Positions 47,570 to 56,063 of a stretch of DNA of 64,000 bases are shown piece by piece. Positions within the stretch are counted from its first letter, which is position 1, and each line of letters starts with the position of its first letter. The position numbers and the translations under genes were made by a program. The stretch is from Ardenticatenia bacterium (GTDB taxonomy: Bacteria; Chloroflexota; Anaerolineae; Ardenticatenales; Ardenticatenaceae). The stretch spans positions 25,839-89,838 of the forward strand of contig JAUZRY010000087.1 of the NCBI GenBank assembly GCA_030949995.1, given 5' to 3'. The notes below the pieces were generated by a model. That model was not told the DNA's origin. It did not search any database and saw nothing but the letters and a program-made list of their open reading frames with translations.

Positions 47570-47974
47570 TCAGGAATGGCGCTCACACAGTTCGATCAAC
47601 ACCCCGTGGACGCTCTTAGGATGAATGAAGGCCAGCCGCTTCCCCTTGGCCCCGATACGAGGCACCTCGTCAACCAGCTCCAGCCCCTTGGCCTTGGCCT
47701 CGGCTAAAGCCGCTTCCAAGTCATCCACGACGAAGCAGAGGTGATGGATGCCGGGTCCCCGTTTGGTGAGAAATTTGCCCACCGGTGTCTCAGGCCCTAA
47801 GGGGACCAACAATTCGATGTCCATGTTGGCCCCTTCCAAAAAGATGACGCGCGTGCCCTGTTCGGCCACGTGCTCGTCGTGAACCACCCGAAGCCCTAAA
47901 ATGTGGGTCCACACATACAGGGCGGCCTCCACATCGGCCACCGCCACTCCAACGTGATCGAGTTCCCCGAGCAT
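47570..47974 (-). CDS. mce: Methylmalonyl-CoA epimerase
   Basis: Racemises (2R)/(2S)-methylmalonyl-CoA for the mutase. 134 residues from ATG 47974 (MLGELDHVGVAV), preceded by GGTGAGG; a longer frame is not supported. VOC fold with metal ligands His (DHVGVAV), Glu (DIELLVP), His (GIHHLCF) and Glu (GVLIEL). Fits the two mutases in the window, although they are not in one operon. Confidence 0.92.
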   Translation of the reverse strand: MLGELDHVGVAVADVEAALYVWTHILGLRVVHDEHVAEQGTRVIFLEGANMDIELLVPLGPETPVGKFLTKRGPGIHHLCFVVDDLEAALAEAKAKGLELVDEVPRIGAKGKRLAFIHPKSVHGVLIELCERHS

Positions 47975-48138
47975 ATGTGTCCTCACCGCTGAATCTTCAG
48001 CTCCAGACCGGTTATTCACCTGTGCCAAGTGTAGCCCAGGCCGTAGCTCTTGGCAAACTTTTGGAATTCGACGTAGGTCGAGGGCTTCTAGGGCCTCATC
48101 CTCAGTACGGACCACACCACCAACGTGTTGGAAGCCAT
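47975..48138. other. Spacer between mce and the rpsP promoter
   Basis: Part of a 315-bp stretch without a gene. The mce promoter must lie here on the minus strand, but I see no clear pair of boxes; the rest of the stretch is covered by the rpsP promoter and leader hairpin. Confidence 0.4.
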
Positions 48139-48166
48139 TTGCCACCCCGCCTCTTTCCAGTATAAT
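48139..48166 (+). promoter_or_regulatory. Sigma70-type promoter of the rpsP operon
   Basis: TTGCCA (48139-48144), 16 bp, TATAAT (48161-48166). Leader of about 115 nt to the rpsP start. Confidence 0.8.
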
Positions 48167-48178
48167 GGAAGGGAGACT

Positions 48179-48200
48179 GAGCTCGCCGAGAGGCGGGCTC
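48179..48200 (+). promoter_or_regulatory. Hairpin at the 5' end of the rpsP leader
   Basis: A 9-bp stem (48179-48187 with 48192-48200, one G-U pair) closed by a GAGA tetraloop, beginning only about 6 nt from the expected transcription start. It could stabilise the mRNA or be a ribosomal-protein binding site; neither is shown. Confidence 0.5.
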
Positions 48201-48289
48201 CTTTCATGTTGTCCTCAATGGACGCGAGGCCATAGTTTTCGCGTGTTTCAGTGCAAAGCTGAAGGGAAGAGGAAAGAGGAGAGAGTCCG

Positions 48290-48601
48290 ATGGTACGCAT
48301 TCGCTTGCGCCGCACCGGAGCTCGCAATCAGCCCAGCTATCGCATTGTCGTTGCCGACCGGCGATCACCGCGCGACGGTCGTTTTATCGAAATCATCGGC
48401 CACTACAACCCGCGCACCGAGCCGGAGACGGTGGTCTACAAGAAGGAGCGGGCCGTCTACTGGCTCAGCCAAGGTGCCCAGCCATCCGACGCCGTGCGCC
48501 GTTGGTTCGAGAAAGATGGCATCTACGAGGCGCTGAAGCGGTATCGAGCTGGTGAGCCCTTGGAGACCCTCTTTGAAGAAGAAGCGACTGAAAGCTCGTG
48601 A
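48290..48601 (+). CDS. rpsP: 30S ribosomal protein S16
   Basis: 103 residues; typical opening MVRIRLRRTGARNQPSYRIVV, GRFIEIIGHYNP and WLSQGAQPSDAV. GAGGAGAGA upstream of ATG. First gene of rpsP-khpA-rimM-dprA; the stop touches the downstream gene region. Confidence 0.97.
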   Translation: MVRIRLRRTGARNQPSYRIVVADRRSPRDGRFIEIIGHYNPRTEPETVVYKKERAVYWLSQGAQPSDAVRRWFEKDGIYEALKRYRAGEPLETLFEEEATESS

Positions 48602-48612
48602 AGGAGCCTTTC

Positions 48613-48840
48613 ATGGAAGACTTAGTGCGCTTTCTGGCCGAGAATTTAGTGGAACACCCCGAGGCCGTGGAGGTGCGCACCTTTACCCGTGGCCGACGGG
48701 TGCGTATCCGCCTGAGCGTGGCCTCCGAGGACATGGGCCGTATCATTGGCAAAGAAGGACGCATTGCCGACGCCCTGCGCGAAATCGTGCGGGTCGCCGC
48801 CCGCGTTCAGGGCAAACGGGCTACTCTCGAAATCCGGTGA
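48613..48840 (+). CDS. khpA: KH-domain RNA-binding protein KhpA (YlqC-like)
   Basis: Small KH protein that pairs with KhpB in RNA binding and cell-wall/division control in Firmicutes. 75 residues; ATG 48613 chosen because AAGGAG lies 6 nt upstream, better than GTG 48598. The GXXG loop is IIGKEGRI. rpsP-khpA-rimM is a classical neighbourhood. Confidence 0.9.
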   Translation: MEDLVRFLAENLVEHPEAVEVRTFTRGRRVRIRLSVASEDMGRIIGKEGRIADALREIVRVAARVQGKRATLEIR

Positions 48841-48868
48841 GTCAGCCTGATGCCGGAGGGCTGTCGGT

Positions 48869-49378
48869 ATGGCGGAGGAGTTTCTCATCATTGGCCGCAT
48901 TGTCGCCCCACATGGCCTTCGCGGTGAGGTGAAAGTGCGCCTGACGAATGAGGATGACCGCGAGATGCTCCAGCGCTTGGAGAGAATGTATGTGGATGAG
49001 GCGAATCCACGCCCCCTTGAAGTCATGGGGGTGCGCTTTCACCAACGCCACGCGCTTGTGCAATTCAAAGGTGTGACCACCCGCTCCAAAGCCGAAGAGC
49101 TCCGCGGGCTCTACGTGCTCATTCCCAAGGCGTGGGCTCCTCCTCTCGGTGAGGACGAATATTACGTCCACCAACTTCTGGGATTGCGCGTGGTGACCGA
49201 GGAGGGAGAGGAATTGGGCCGGATCGTAGATGTGCTCTTCACGGGCGCCAATGATGTCTACGTCATTCATGGTGGCCCCCACGGTGAAATCCTCATCCCA
49301 GCTATCAAGGAGGTTATCCGTGCCGTGGACTTGGAGGCTGATGAAATGCGGGTGTCGTTGATGGAAGGGCTCATCTAA
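48869..49378 (+). CDS. rimM: 16S rRNA processing protein RimM
   Basis: Ribosome maturation factor for the 30S head. 169 residues with the N-terminal RimM barrel (GRIVAPHGLRGEVKV) and a PRC-barrel (YYVHQLLGLRVV, GANDVYVIHG, ILIPAIKEVI). Adjacent to rpsP, whose product it helps to assemble. Confidence 0.95.
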   Translation: MAEEFLIIGRIVAPHGLRGEVKVRLTNEDDREMLQRLERMYVDEANPRPLEVMGVRFHQRHALVQFKGVTTRSKAEELRGLYVLIPKAWAPPLGEDEYYVHQLLGLRVVTEEGEELGRIVDVLFTGANDVYVIHGGPHGEILIPAIKEVIRAVDLEADEMRVSLMEGLI

Positions 49379-49391
49379 GCCCCAGGTGCTT

Positions 49392-50483
49392 ATGGCTTCA
49401 CCCGAGACGCGTGCCTTCTGGATCGCCTTCAATCACGTTCCGGGCATTGGGCCCGCACGCCTTTCACGTCTCCTCAACCACTTTGGCGATCTCGCAGCCG
49501 CATGGGAGGCTGACGCCGACGAGTTAACTCGCGCCGGGTTGGACCGGCGTACAGTTGAGCGCTTGGAAACAACTCGCCGTACCCTCGTGTTGGAACGCGT
49601 TGTGGCCCGCTTGGAACGATTAGGAGCTCACGTGCTCACGTGGGAGGATGAGGGGTATCCCCGCCTGTTGCGCGAAATTCCCGCTTCTCCGCCGGTCCTC
49701 TACGTGCGGGGCACCCTCACCGACGAGGACACATGGGCCATTGCGGTGGTGGGCACGCGTCGCATGACCCGCTACGGCGCCGAAGTGACCCGCCTGTTGG
49801 TGAGTGAACTGGCGAGGGCCAGCCTGACCGTAGTAAGTGGCCTCGCCTTGGGCGTGGACCGTCAAGCGCACCAAGTGACCTTGGAGCACGGAGGGCGCAC
49901 TGTCGCCGTCCTCGGCAGTGGGATCGACCGCATTTACCCGGCCTCGAACCGGGGCGTGGCCCGCCGCATTGTAGAGCAGGGGGCCCTCATCACCGACTAT
50001 CCTCCCGGCACACCGCCCGATGCCTCGAACTTCCCCCCTCGCAATCGAATTATCAGCGGTCTCTCGCTGGGCACTCTCGTCATCGAGGCTGGCGAACGCA
50101 GCGGAGCTCTCATCACTGCTCGTTTCGCCGCCGACCAAGGGCGGGATGTGTTCGCCGTGCCAGGCAGCATCCTCAGCCCTCACAGCCGGGGCACAAATCG
50201 CCTCATCCGGGACGGCGCCGTTCCTGTGCTGGAGGCCAATGACATTTTGGAGGCGCTCAACGTCATGCCAGCAGCCCCTCGCCAAGCCATGCAAGCCCTC
50301 ATCCCCGACACCGAAGAGGAATCACGCATTTTGGCCGTGCTCTCCAGAGAACCCATGCACGTGGATGAGATCGGCCAGGCCGCCAACGTGGACGCCTCCA
50401 CTGCGGCCGCCACCTTGGCGCTGATGGAGCTGAAAGGACTCGTCAGGTCCACTGGTGGCATGACGTATGTGCGGGCTTGGTAA
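49392..50483 (+). CDS. dprA: DNA processing protein DprA
   Basis: Loads RecA onto incoming single-stranded DNA in transformation; also in non-competent bacteria. About 363 residues from ATG 49392; a GTG at 49386 is possible and no strong SD distinguishes them. Domains: helix-hairpin-helix-like start (VPGIGPARLSRLL), Rossmann fold with VVGTRRMTRYGAEV and SGLALGVDRQAHQ, TVAVLGSGIDRIYP, and a C-terminal winged helix (MHVDEIGQAANVDASTAAATLALMEL). Confidence 0.93.
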   Translation: MASPETRAFWIAFNHVPGIGPARLSRLLNHFGDLAAAWEADADELTRAGLDRRTVERLETTRRTLVLERVVARLERLGAHVLTWEDEGYPRLLREIPASPPVLYVRGTLTDEDTWAIAVVGTRRMTRYGAEVTRLLVSELARASLTVVSGLALGVDRQAHQVTLEHGGRTVAVLGSGIDRIYPASNRGVARRIVEQGALITDYPPGTPPDASNFPPRNRIISGLSLGTLVIEAGERSGALITARFAADQGRDVFAVPGSILSPHSRGTNRLIRDGAVPVLEANDILEALNVMPAAPRQAMQALIPDTEEESRILAVLSREPMHVDEIGQAANVDASTAAATLALMELKGLVRSTGGMTYVRAW

Positions 50484-50550
50484 CCCCGCTCGCACGCCAT
50501 TGGGCCCACGTGCGCTTCCCTGTACCATGCCCTTTTCATGCCGTTGCCAT

Positions 50551-50578
50551 TTTCCAAACGGCGCCCTTGTATTATAAT
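50551..50578 (+). promoter_or_regulatory. Likely promoter of manC
   Basis: TTTCCA (50551-50556), 16 bp, TATAAT (50573-50578). The -35 matches four of six bases. Confidence 0.6.
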
Positions 50579-50634
50579 CTCGCAGGACTTTTATCGATAG
50601 CACCCCATACGAACTCGTGTGCGACGGGAGACCA

Positions 50635-51726
50635 ATGGTAGCTACCACATCGCGTGTCTACGCCCTCATCTTGGCCGGCGGCGTGGGAACACGGCTCTGG
50701 CCCCTGAGCCGGCGCGCACAACCGAAACAACTGCTGGCCTTGATCGGCCACCGCTCTTTGCTCCAGATGACCGTGGACCGCATCCGGCCCATGGTTCCAC
50801 CTGAACGTATCTTTATCATGACCAATGAGGACTACGCGGACGAAGTGCGACGTCAGGTGCCCAACGTGCCGGCAGACCAGGTGATCGGCGAGCCGGCCGT
50901 GCGCGGCACAGCGCCGCCCATTGGCTTGGGTGCTGCCCTCATACAACGCCGTGACGCCAATAGCATCATGGTCTCCCTCCACGCCGACCATTTCTTCAAA
51001 GACGAGGAACACTTCCGGCGTGCTCTCCGTGCTGCCACTCAGGTGGCCGAGGAACGGTGGCTGGTGAACCTCGGCGTGCGCCCCCACTACCCTGCCACAG
51101 GCTACGGTTATGTGGAACTGAGCGGTGAGCTGGGCACCTACGCCGGCTTCCAAGCTTATCGTGTACGCCGCTTCAAGGAAAAACCTGACCTGGAGACAGC
51201 ACAAGCCTTTGTGGCCAGCGGCAACTACTTGTGGAACAGCGGCATCTTCTGCTGGCGCACCGATGTAATCCTAGACGCCTTTCGCCGCTTGTTGCCTGAA
51301 CAGGCCCACGTCCTCGAGCACATTGCAGACGCGGCCGGCACACCGGCTTGGCCCCGCATTTTGAACCAGGAGTGGCACCACCTCCACGGCGAAACGACCA
51401 TTGATCACGGCATCATGGAGCGGGCAGACCGCGTGGCCACCGTGCCCATGGAAGCCGGTTGGGATGACATCGGGAGCTGGGAGAGCTTGGCCGCGTTGCT
51501 CGATGCCGACGCTGACGACAATGTCACCACAGGCGACGTGATGGCTGTGGACGGACGGCGCCTGTTCGTGCGAGCCGACTCCCGCTTCGTGGCCCTGATC
51601 GGCGTGGAAGACCTCATCATCGTGGACACTCCGGACGCGCTTCTCATCTGCCGCCGGGACCGCGCCCAGGACGTCAAGCGCGTGGTGAAGTGGCTGGAAA
51701 CCCAGGGCCACGATCATCTGCTGTAA
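50635..51726 (+). CDS. manC: Mannose-1-phosphate guanylyltransferase
   Basis: Makes GDP-mannose from mannose-1-phosphate and GTP. 363 residues from ATG 50635 with GGGAG upstream; GTG 50617 is the alternative. Motifs: LAGGVGTRLWPLSRRAQPKQ (nucleotide-binding), VKEKP-type FKEKPD, NYLWNSGIF, GWDDIGSW. Lacks the phosphomannose-isomerase domain of bifunctional ManC, so single function. Product feeds cell-surface glycans. Confidence 0.93.
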   Translation: MVATTSRVYALILAGGVGTRLWPLSRRAQPKQLLALIGHRSLLQMTVDRIRPMVPPERIFIMTNEDYADEVRRQVPNVPADQVIGEPAVRGTAPPIGLGAALIQRRDANSIMVSLHADHFFKDEEHFRRALRAATQVAEERWLVNLGVRPHYPATGYGYVELSGELGTYAGFQAYRVRRFKEKPDLETAQAFVASGNYLWNSGIFCWRTDVILDAFRRLLPEQAHVLEHIADAAGTPAWPRILNQEWHHLHGETTIDHGIMERADRVATVPMEAGWDDIGSWESLAALLDADADDNVTTGDVMAVDGRRLFVRADSRFVALIGVEDLIIVDTPDALLICRRDRAQDVKRVVKWLETQGHDHLL

Positions 51727-51756
51727 CACTGCCAATCAGGAGGGGGAGGAGCCAAG

Positions 51757-52494
51757 ATGGACGATTGGGGAGAAGAGTGGTGCGTCGATGATCCGGCCGA
51801 AATCGTGCTCATGCTCCAGGCCATTTTAGCCGACGGCCGACGTTCGTACGCGGAAAAACTCGAAGCGCTTACCATGTTGGCCAACTTGGCCGACGATGAT
51901 GCCGTGAACGTGCTGCGATGGTACGCCGGATCCCCTGATCCCGGCCTTGAAGTCGTTGCCCAACTGGCCCTCATTGAGGCCAACGGGCAGTTCCTCGAGA
52001 TGCCACCCCCTTGGGATGAGACGACCGATGAAACCATCAATCTCATTGTACAGGCAACCGATGAGCTCTACGAGCTGTTGGGGCCCGATGCCTCCCACGA
52101 TCTGTGGTGCCGTGAGTTGGCCGGACGACTCCGGGCCGCCGGGCTCACAGTTCACACCAAGGCCCGAGCTCTGCTCAAGTACGGCGGCCAGCTCGTGGAA
52201 ATGGTCCCTATCGACTTGATCGTGAACGGCTCAGTTATGGTCGACATTTGGACTGAGCAAGATGAGTTGAACTTTCTCAGCGAATCTGACGAACACTACG
52301 ATGCCCTTGACCTCTTCTTCGCCCGACTGCGGACGGCCAATTTGCCCGTGGGCATTCACTTGGACGTGGTTGGGCCTATACCCACGTGGGAAATCATCGA
52401 GAACTCTGAGCTCCACCTTCCCCTCGCACGTGTGGAGCACATTCTAGCCATCCCCACTCAACAGGACGACAACACCTCGAGTGAAGGACAGTGA
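51757..52494 (+). CDS. Uncharacterised protein with HEAT-like N-terminus and GxxExxY-like C-terminus
   Basis: 245 residues from ATG 51757 (SD AGGAGGGGG). Acidic N-terminal helical repeats (residues 1-75), then a segment that recalls the GxxExxY/PDDEXK_3 family: [50 protein letters not shown], and [21 protein letters not shown]. Where that family has an active E-x-K, this one has DIW, so a nuclease is doubtful. The family itself is uncertain. The next gene overlaps it. Confidence 0.45.
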   Translation: MDDWGEEWCVDDPAEIVLMLQAILADGRRSYAEKLEALTMLANLADDDAVNVLRWYAGSPDPGLEVVAQLALIEANGQFLEMPPPWDETTDETINLIVQATDELYELLGPDASHDLWCRELAGRLRAAGLTVHTKARALLKYGGQLVEMVPIDLIVNGSVMVDIWTEQDELNFLSESDEHYDALDLFFARLRTANLPVGIHLDVVGPIPTWEIIENSELHLPLARVEHILAIPTQQDDNTSSEGQ

Positions 52495-54937
52495 ACACAC
52501 CGATGGACGAGCAGATCACGGCGTACTGCATGAAGTGTAAGGCCAAACGTCCCATGCTCAACCCTCAACCGGTCTTCACGGCTAACGGCCGGCCGGGCAC
52601 CCGAGGAGTGTGCCCTGAATGTGGTACTACCCTCTTCCGAATGGGACGCACACCGGCCCACGATGGCTTGGAGCCCCCTCACCCCGCCCCCAAGCGCTCC
52701 AAAGCCCGCCAACGCGCACGCGGTCGTCGGCGCGCCGGTCGCTCCGCCAAGCTGGTCATCGTCGAGTCCCCGGCCAAGGCGCGCACGGTGAGCAAGTTCC
52801 TCGGCCGGGGGTACACCGTGAAGGCATCCGTGGGCCACGTGCGCGACTTGCTCAAATCGCGCTTGAGCGTGGACATCGAAAACAATTTCGCGCCCACGTA
52901 CCGCGTGCTGCGGGAAAAGCGCCAAGTCGTAAAGGAAATTCAACATGCTGCCCGTCAGGCTGAGGAGATCTACATCGCCACGGACCCCGACCGCGAGGGT
53001 GAAGCGATTGCCTGGCACCTTGTCCACGCGGCCGATTTGCCCTCTGACCGGGTGAAGCGAGTGGTGTTCCACGAGATCACCAAGTCAGCCGTGGACGAAG
53101 CATTCGCCAGCCCACGCACCATTGACATGCAACTTGTCAACGCCCAACAGGCTCGCCGAATTTTAGACCGTCTGGTAGGCTACCAGATCAGCCCCCCTGC
53201 TGTGGCGCAACGTGCGCAGCCGGCTCAGCGCCGGCCGTGTGCAAAGTGTGGCCCTGCGCCTCGTGGTGGAACGGGAGCGGGAGATTCGTGCCTTCGTGCC
53301 GGAAGAATATTGGAGCATCGAGGCGCTACTCGCCGAAGCCGCCACACGCTACCTCGCCGAGCGGCCCACGTTCAAAGCACGCCTCTTGCGCATCAACGGC
53401 CGGGAACCTCACTTGCCCGACGAAGAACACACTCGAGCAGTTATGCGCGCGCTGGAGCGGGCCACCTTTGTCATCACAGCCATCAAAAAAGCGGCAACGC
53501 AGGCGCCGGCCCAGCCCGCCATTCACGACCAGCACCATGCAACAGGAGGCCAACCGCCGGCTGGGTTTCACAGCCCGCCGCACTATGCAAGTGGCCCAGC
53601 AACTCTACGAGGGCGTGGAGCTCGGCGAGGAGGGCTCCGTGGGCCTGATCACCTACATGCGCACGGACAGCGTGAACGTGAGCCGGGAGGCACAGGATGA
53701 AGCCCGCGCGTTCATCACTGAGACTTTCGGCAACGAATTTGTGCCTCCCACACCGCCCGTCTACAAAACACGTGCCCGAGCTGCCCAAGAGGCCCACGAG
53801 GCCATTCGACCTACGTCTGTGAACCGCATCCCCCAAGCGGTTAAGCCCTTCTTAACACGTGATCAATACCGCCTCTACGAGCTGATCTGGAAGCGCTTCG
53901 TGGCCAGCCAAATGGCACCTGCCGTGTTGGACACCACTTCTGTGGACATCGTGGCCGACACTCAAGGCCGAATCCCAGGTGACATCTTCTCCGTTGATCC
54001 TGCGCTTAGCGCTGAGTTGGTCGAGAAGTCCGCCTACCTGTTCCGCGCAACCGGGTCAGTTATCCGGTTTCCCGGCTTCTTGGCCCTCTACGAGGAAGCC
54101 AAGGACGACGAGACGCCCAAACAGGCCGATGCTCACCTGCCGGAGCTCCACGAGCACAGCGTGCTCGATCTCTTGGCCCTGGTGCCAGAACAGCATTTCA
54201 CTCAGCCTCCTCCCCGTTACACCGAGGCTACGCTGGTGCGAGTGTTGGAGGAGAAGGGCATTGGTCGACCTTCGACGTACGCTCCCATTCTCAGCACACT
54301 TCAGGAACGGGGATACGTGCGCCGCGAGGGCAAACGCCTTATCCCCACGGAGTTGGGCGAAGTAGTCACCAACTTGCTCGTGGAGCACTTCCCCGAAGTA
54401 ATGGACGTGGGCTTCACGGCCCGGCTGGAAGCTGAATTGGACCGCATTGCCGGGGGTGAACGGGACTGGGTGCAGGTGCTGCGCGACTTTTACGGCCCCT
54501 TCAGCCAGCGGCTGGAGGCCGCCAAGGAGAACATGCCCACAGTCGCCCTGACTGAAGAGGAAGTGGACGAGCCGTGCGAGAAATGTGGCAGCCCCATGGT
54601 GATCAAGTACGGCCGGTACGGCAAGTTCATCGCCTGTTCCAACTTCCCCCAATGTCGCAACACTCGCCCGTACTTGGAGAAGACAGGCGCCACATGCCCA
54701 GAGTGCGGCGGGGACATCGTCGTACGCCGTACCCGGCGAGGGCGCACGTTCTATGGATGTGCCAACTACCCACGCTGTGAGTGGAGCTCGTGGAAACGCC
54801 CCCTGACAGTTCCCTGTCCGGCGTGTGGTGGCTTGTTGGTAGAGGAACATCGCACCACCGTCCGCTGTCTGGCCTGTGATGAGCGTTGGCCTCGGGATGT
54901 GGTCGAGCAAGCTCTTGAAAAGACAGCCCAACCCTGA
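52491..54937 (+). CDS. topA: DNA topoisomerase I with N-terminal zinc ribbon (frameshifted)
   Basis: Relaxes negative supercoils. GTG 52491 overlaps the previous stop (GTGA); ATG 52503 is an alternative. Extra bases in the C run 53192-53197 and the A run 53485-53490 split it; corrected it has ~814 residues. Domains: a DUF5679-like four-Cys zinc ribbon ([18 protein letters not shown]), Toprim ([24 protein letters not shown]), the catalytic Tyr in LITYMRTDS, and three C-terminal zinc fingers ([24 protein letters not shown]). The N-terminal ribbon is characteristic of Chloroflexota, as far as I recall. Confidence 0.9.
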
Positions 54938-54949
54938 CCGGTCACTGCC

Positions 54950-55087
54950 ATGAAACTGCTCATCGTCTTGCCCCTCTCACTCGGTGCTCTCTTCCTGACC
55001 GTGGGGCTCTTGGCCGACAACCGGGGAGCCCTGGCTATTGCTCTTGTCTTTTTGGGATTGAGTCTGTTGGCCTTTTCCGTGAAATGA
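54950..55087 (+). CDS. Tiny two-helix membrane protein
   Basis: 45 residues, below usual annotation cut-offs: MKLLIVLPLSLGALFLTVG, a short charged turn, then ALVFLGLSLLAFSVK. Two hydrophobic segments flank a DNRG turn. ATG 54950 lies 12 bp after topA; SD is weak. It may be a genuine small protein or chance. No family recognised. Confidence 0.35.
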   Translation: MKLLIVLPLSLGALFLTVGLLADNRGALAIALVFLGLSLLAFSVK

Positions 55088-55107
55088 GAGCCGAACGTCA
55101 AAATCGC

Positions 55108-55135
55108 TTGACAGGTCCAAGGCTTCTCCTATAAT
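55108..55135 (+). promoter_or_regulatory. Near-consensus promoter of yceD-rpmF
   Basis: TTGACA (55108-55113), 16 bp, TATAAT (55130-55135). Leader to 55236 holds two hairpins: 55159-55179 (8-bp stem) and about 55207-55226. Confidence 0.85.
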
Positions 55136-55235
55136 ACCTAAAGAGAGATCAGATGTTCGGGCCGGCGATGTGCCGGCCCCATTGCTGAGGTGTGAGAAAT
55201 GCCTGGGTGCCGGGCGAGAGAGGCACGGATGAGCT

Positions 55236-55760
55236 ATGTTCGAGTTCAACGTTGCGGGCTTGCTCAAAGAGCTCACCGGCGCCACGCGGTCGTACGTCAT
55301 TGATGAGCCTCTGGGTGATGTGGACCCAGAGCTAGTGGCCGTGGAACCGGTGCAAGGTGTGGTCAAGTTCACACGAACACACGACGGCATTCTCGTCGAG
55401 GGCAAGCTGGCATCAGTCTTCGAGGTGGCTTGCATTCGCTGCTTAGAAACATTCCACCTGCCCCTCACCATCGAGATCGAGGAGGAATTCCATCCCTCCA
55501 TAGATCTCCGCACCGGGGCAAGCTTACCTGTGCTGCCGGGAGAAGAAGAGACCACGATTTCACCTCAACATATTCTGGACTTGACTGAAGTCATCCGCCA
55601 GCTCTTTTTGCTGGCCTTTCCGGCCATGCCCACGTGCACACAGAAGTGTCAAGGGATTTGTCCTCTCTGTGGCCAAAATCGCAACGTGCGTCCTTGCACC
55701 TGTGCAAATCACATAGTGGATTCCCGGTGGGCTGCCTTGGCCGAGTTGTTGAACCGGTGA
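55236..55760 (+). CDS. yceD: DUF177/YceD family protein
   Basis: 174 residues, start ATG 55236. Family features: FEVACIRCLETFHLPL, with its CxxC, and C-terminal CQGICPLCGQNRNVRPCTC, a Cys-rich patch. YceD proteins are linked to 23S rRNA processing or ribosome assembly and their genes regularly precede rpmF, as here. Confidence 0.88.
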   Translation: MFEFNVAGLLKELTGATRSYVIDEPLGDVDPELVAVEPVQGVVKFTRTHDGILVEGKLASVFEVACIRCLETFHLPLTIEIEEEFHPSIDLRTGASLPVLPGEEETTISPQHILDLTEVIRQLFLLAFPAMPTCTQKCQGICPLCGQNRNVRPCTCANHIVDSRWAALAELLNR

Positions 55761-55788
55761 TCACGAGCCACTGAAAGGAGAGAGCATT

Positions 55789-55980
55789 ATGGGTGCTGTG
55801 CCGAAGAAAAAAGTCTCACGAGCGCGGCGCAACCGACGCAAAGCCATGTGGATGCGCATGCAGAAAGCCAAACTCGTTCCCTGCCCCCGGTGCCACGAGC
55901 TCACAATGCCTTATCACATCTGTCATCATTGTGGATATTACCGGGGCATTCAGTACATCGAGATCGAAGAGGAGGAGTAA
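55789..55980 (+). CDS. rpmF: 50S ribosomal protein L32
   Basis: 63 residues: GAVPKKKVSRARRNRRKA at the start and a zinc ribbon with CPRCHEL and CHHCGYYRG. GAAAGGAGAG upstream. Co-transcribed with yceD, 28 bp apart. Confidence 0.95.
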   Translation: MGAVPKKKVSRARRNRRKAMWMRMQKAKLVPCPRCHELTMPYHICHHCGYYRGIQYIEIEEEE

Positions 55981-56004
55981 CCTCCACATAGCTCGTTTCC
56001 TCAT

Positions 56005-56052
56005 GCCCCATCAGGATTGGTCTTTCCTGTCAGGCCTATGTCCTGGTGGGGC
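56005..56052. terminator. Candidate hairpin between convergent genes
   Basis: A 12-bp stem (56005-56016 with 56041-56052, one G-U pair) and 24-nt loop between rpmF and the DUF2079 gene. No strong U-tract on either side, so termination is uncertain. Confidence 0.35.
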
Positions 56053-56063
56053 TACGTGTCCTC

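Noticed and set aside
53460..53500. Programmed -1 frameshift at AAAAAAG in topA
   Set aside because: The needed shift is +1 (one base skipped), not the -1 slip of A-AAA-AAG sites, and another indel in a C run occurs 300 bp upstream in the same gene.
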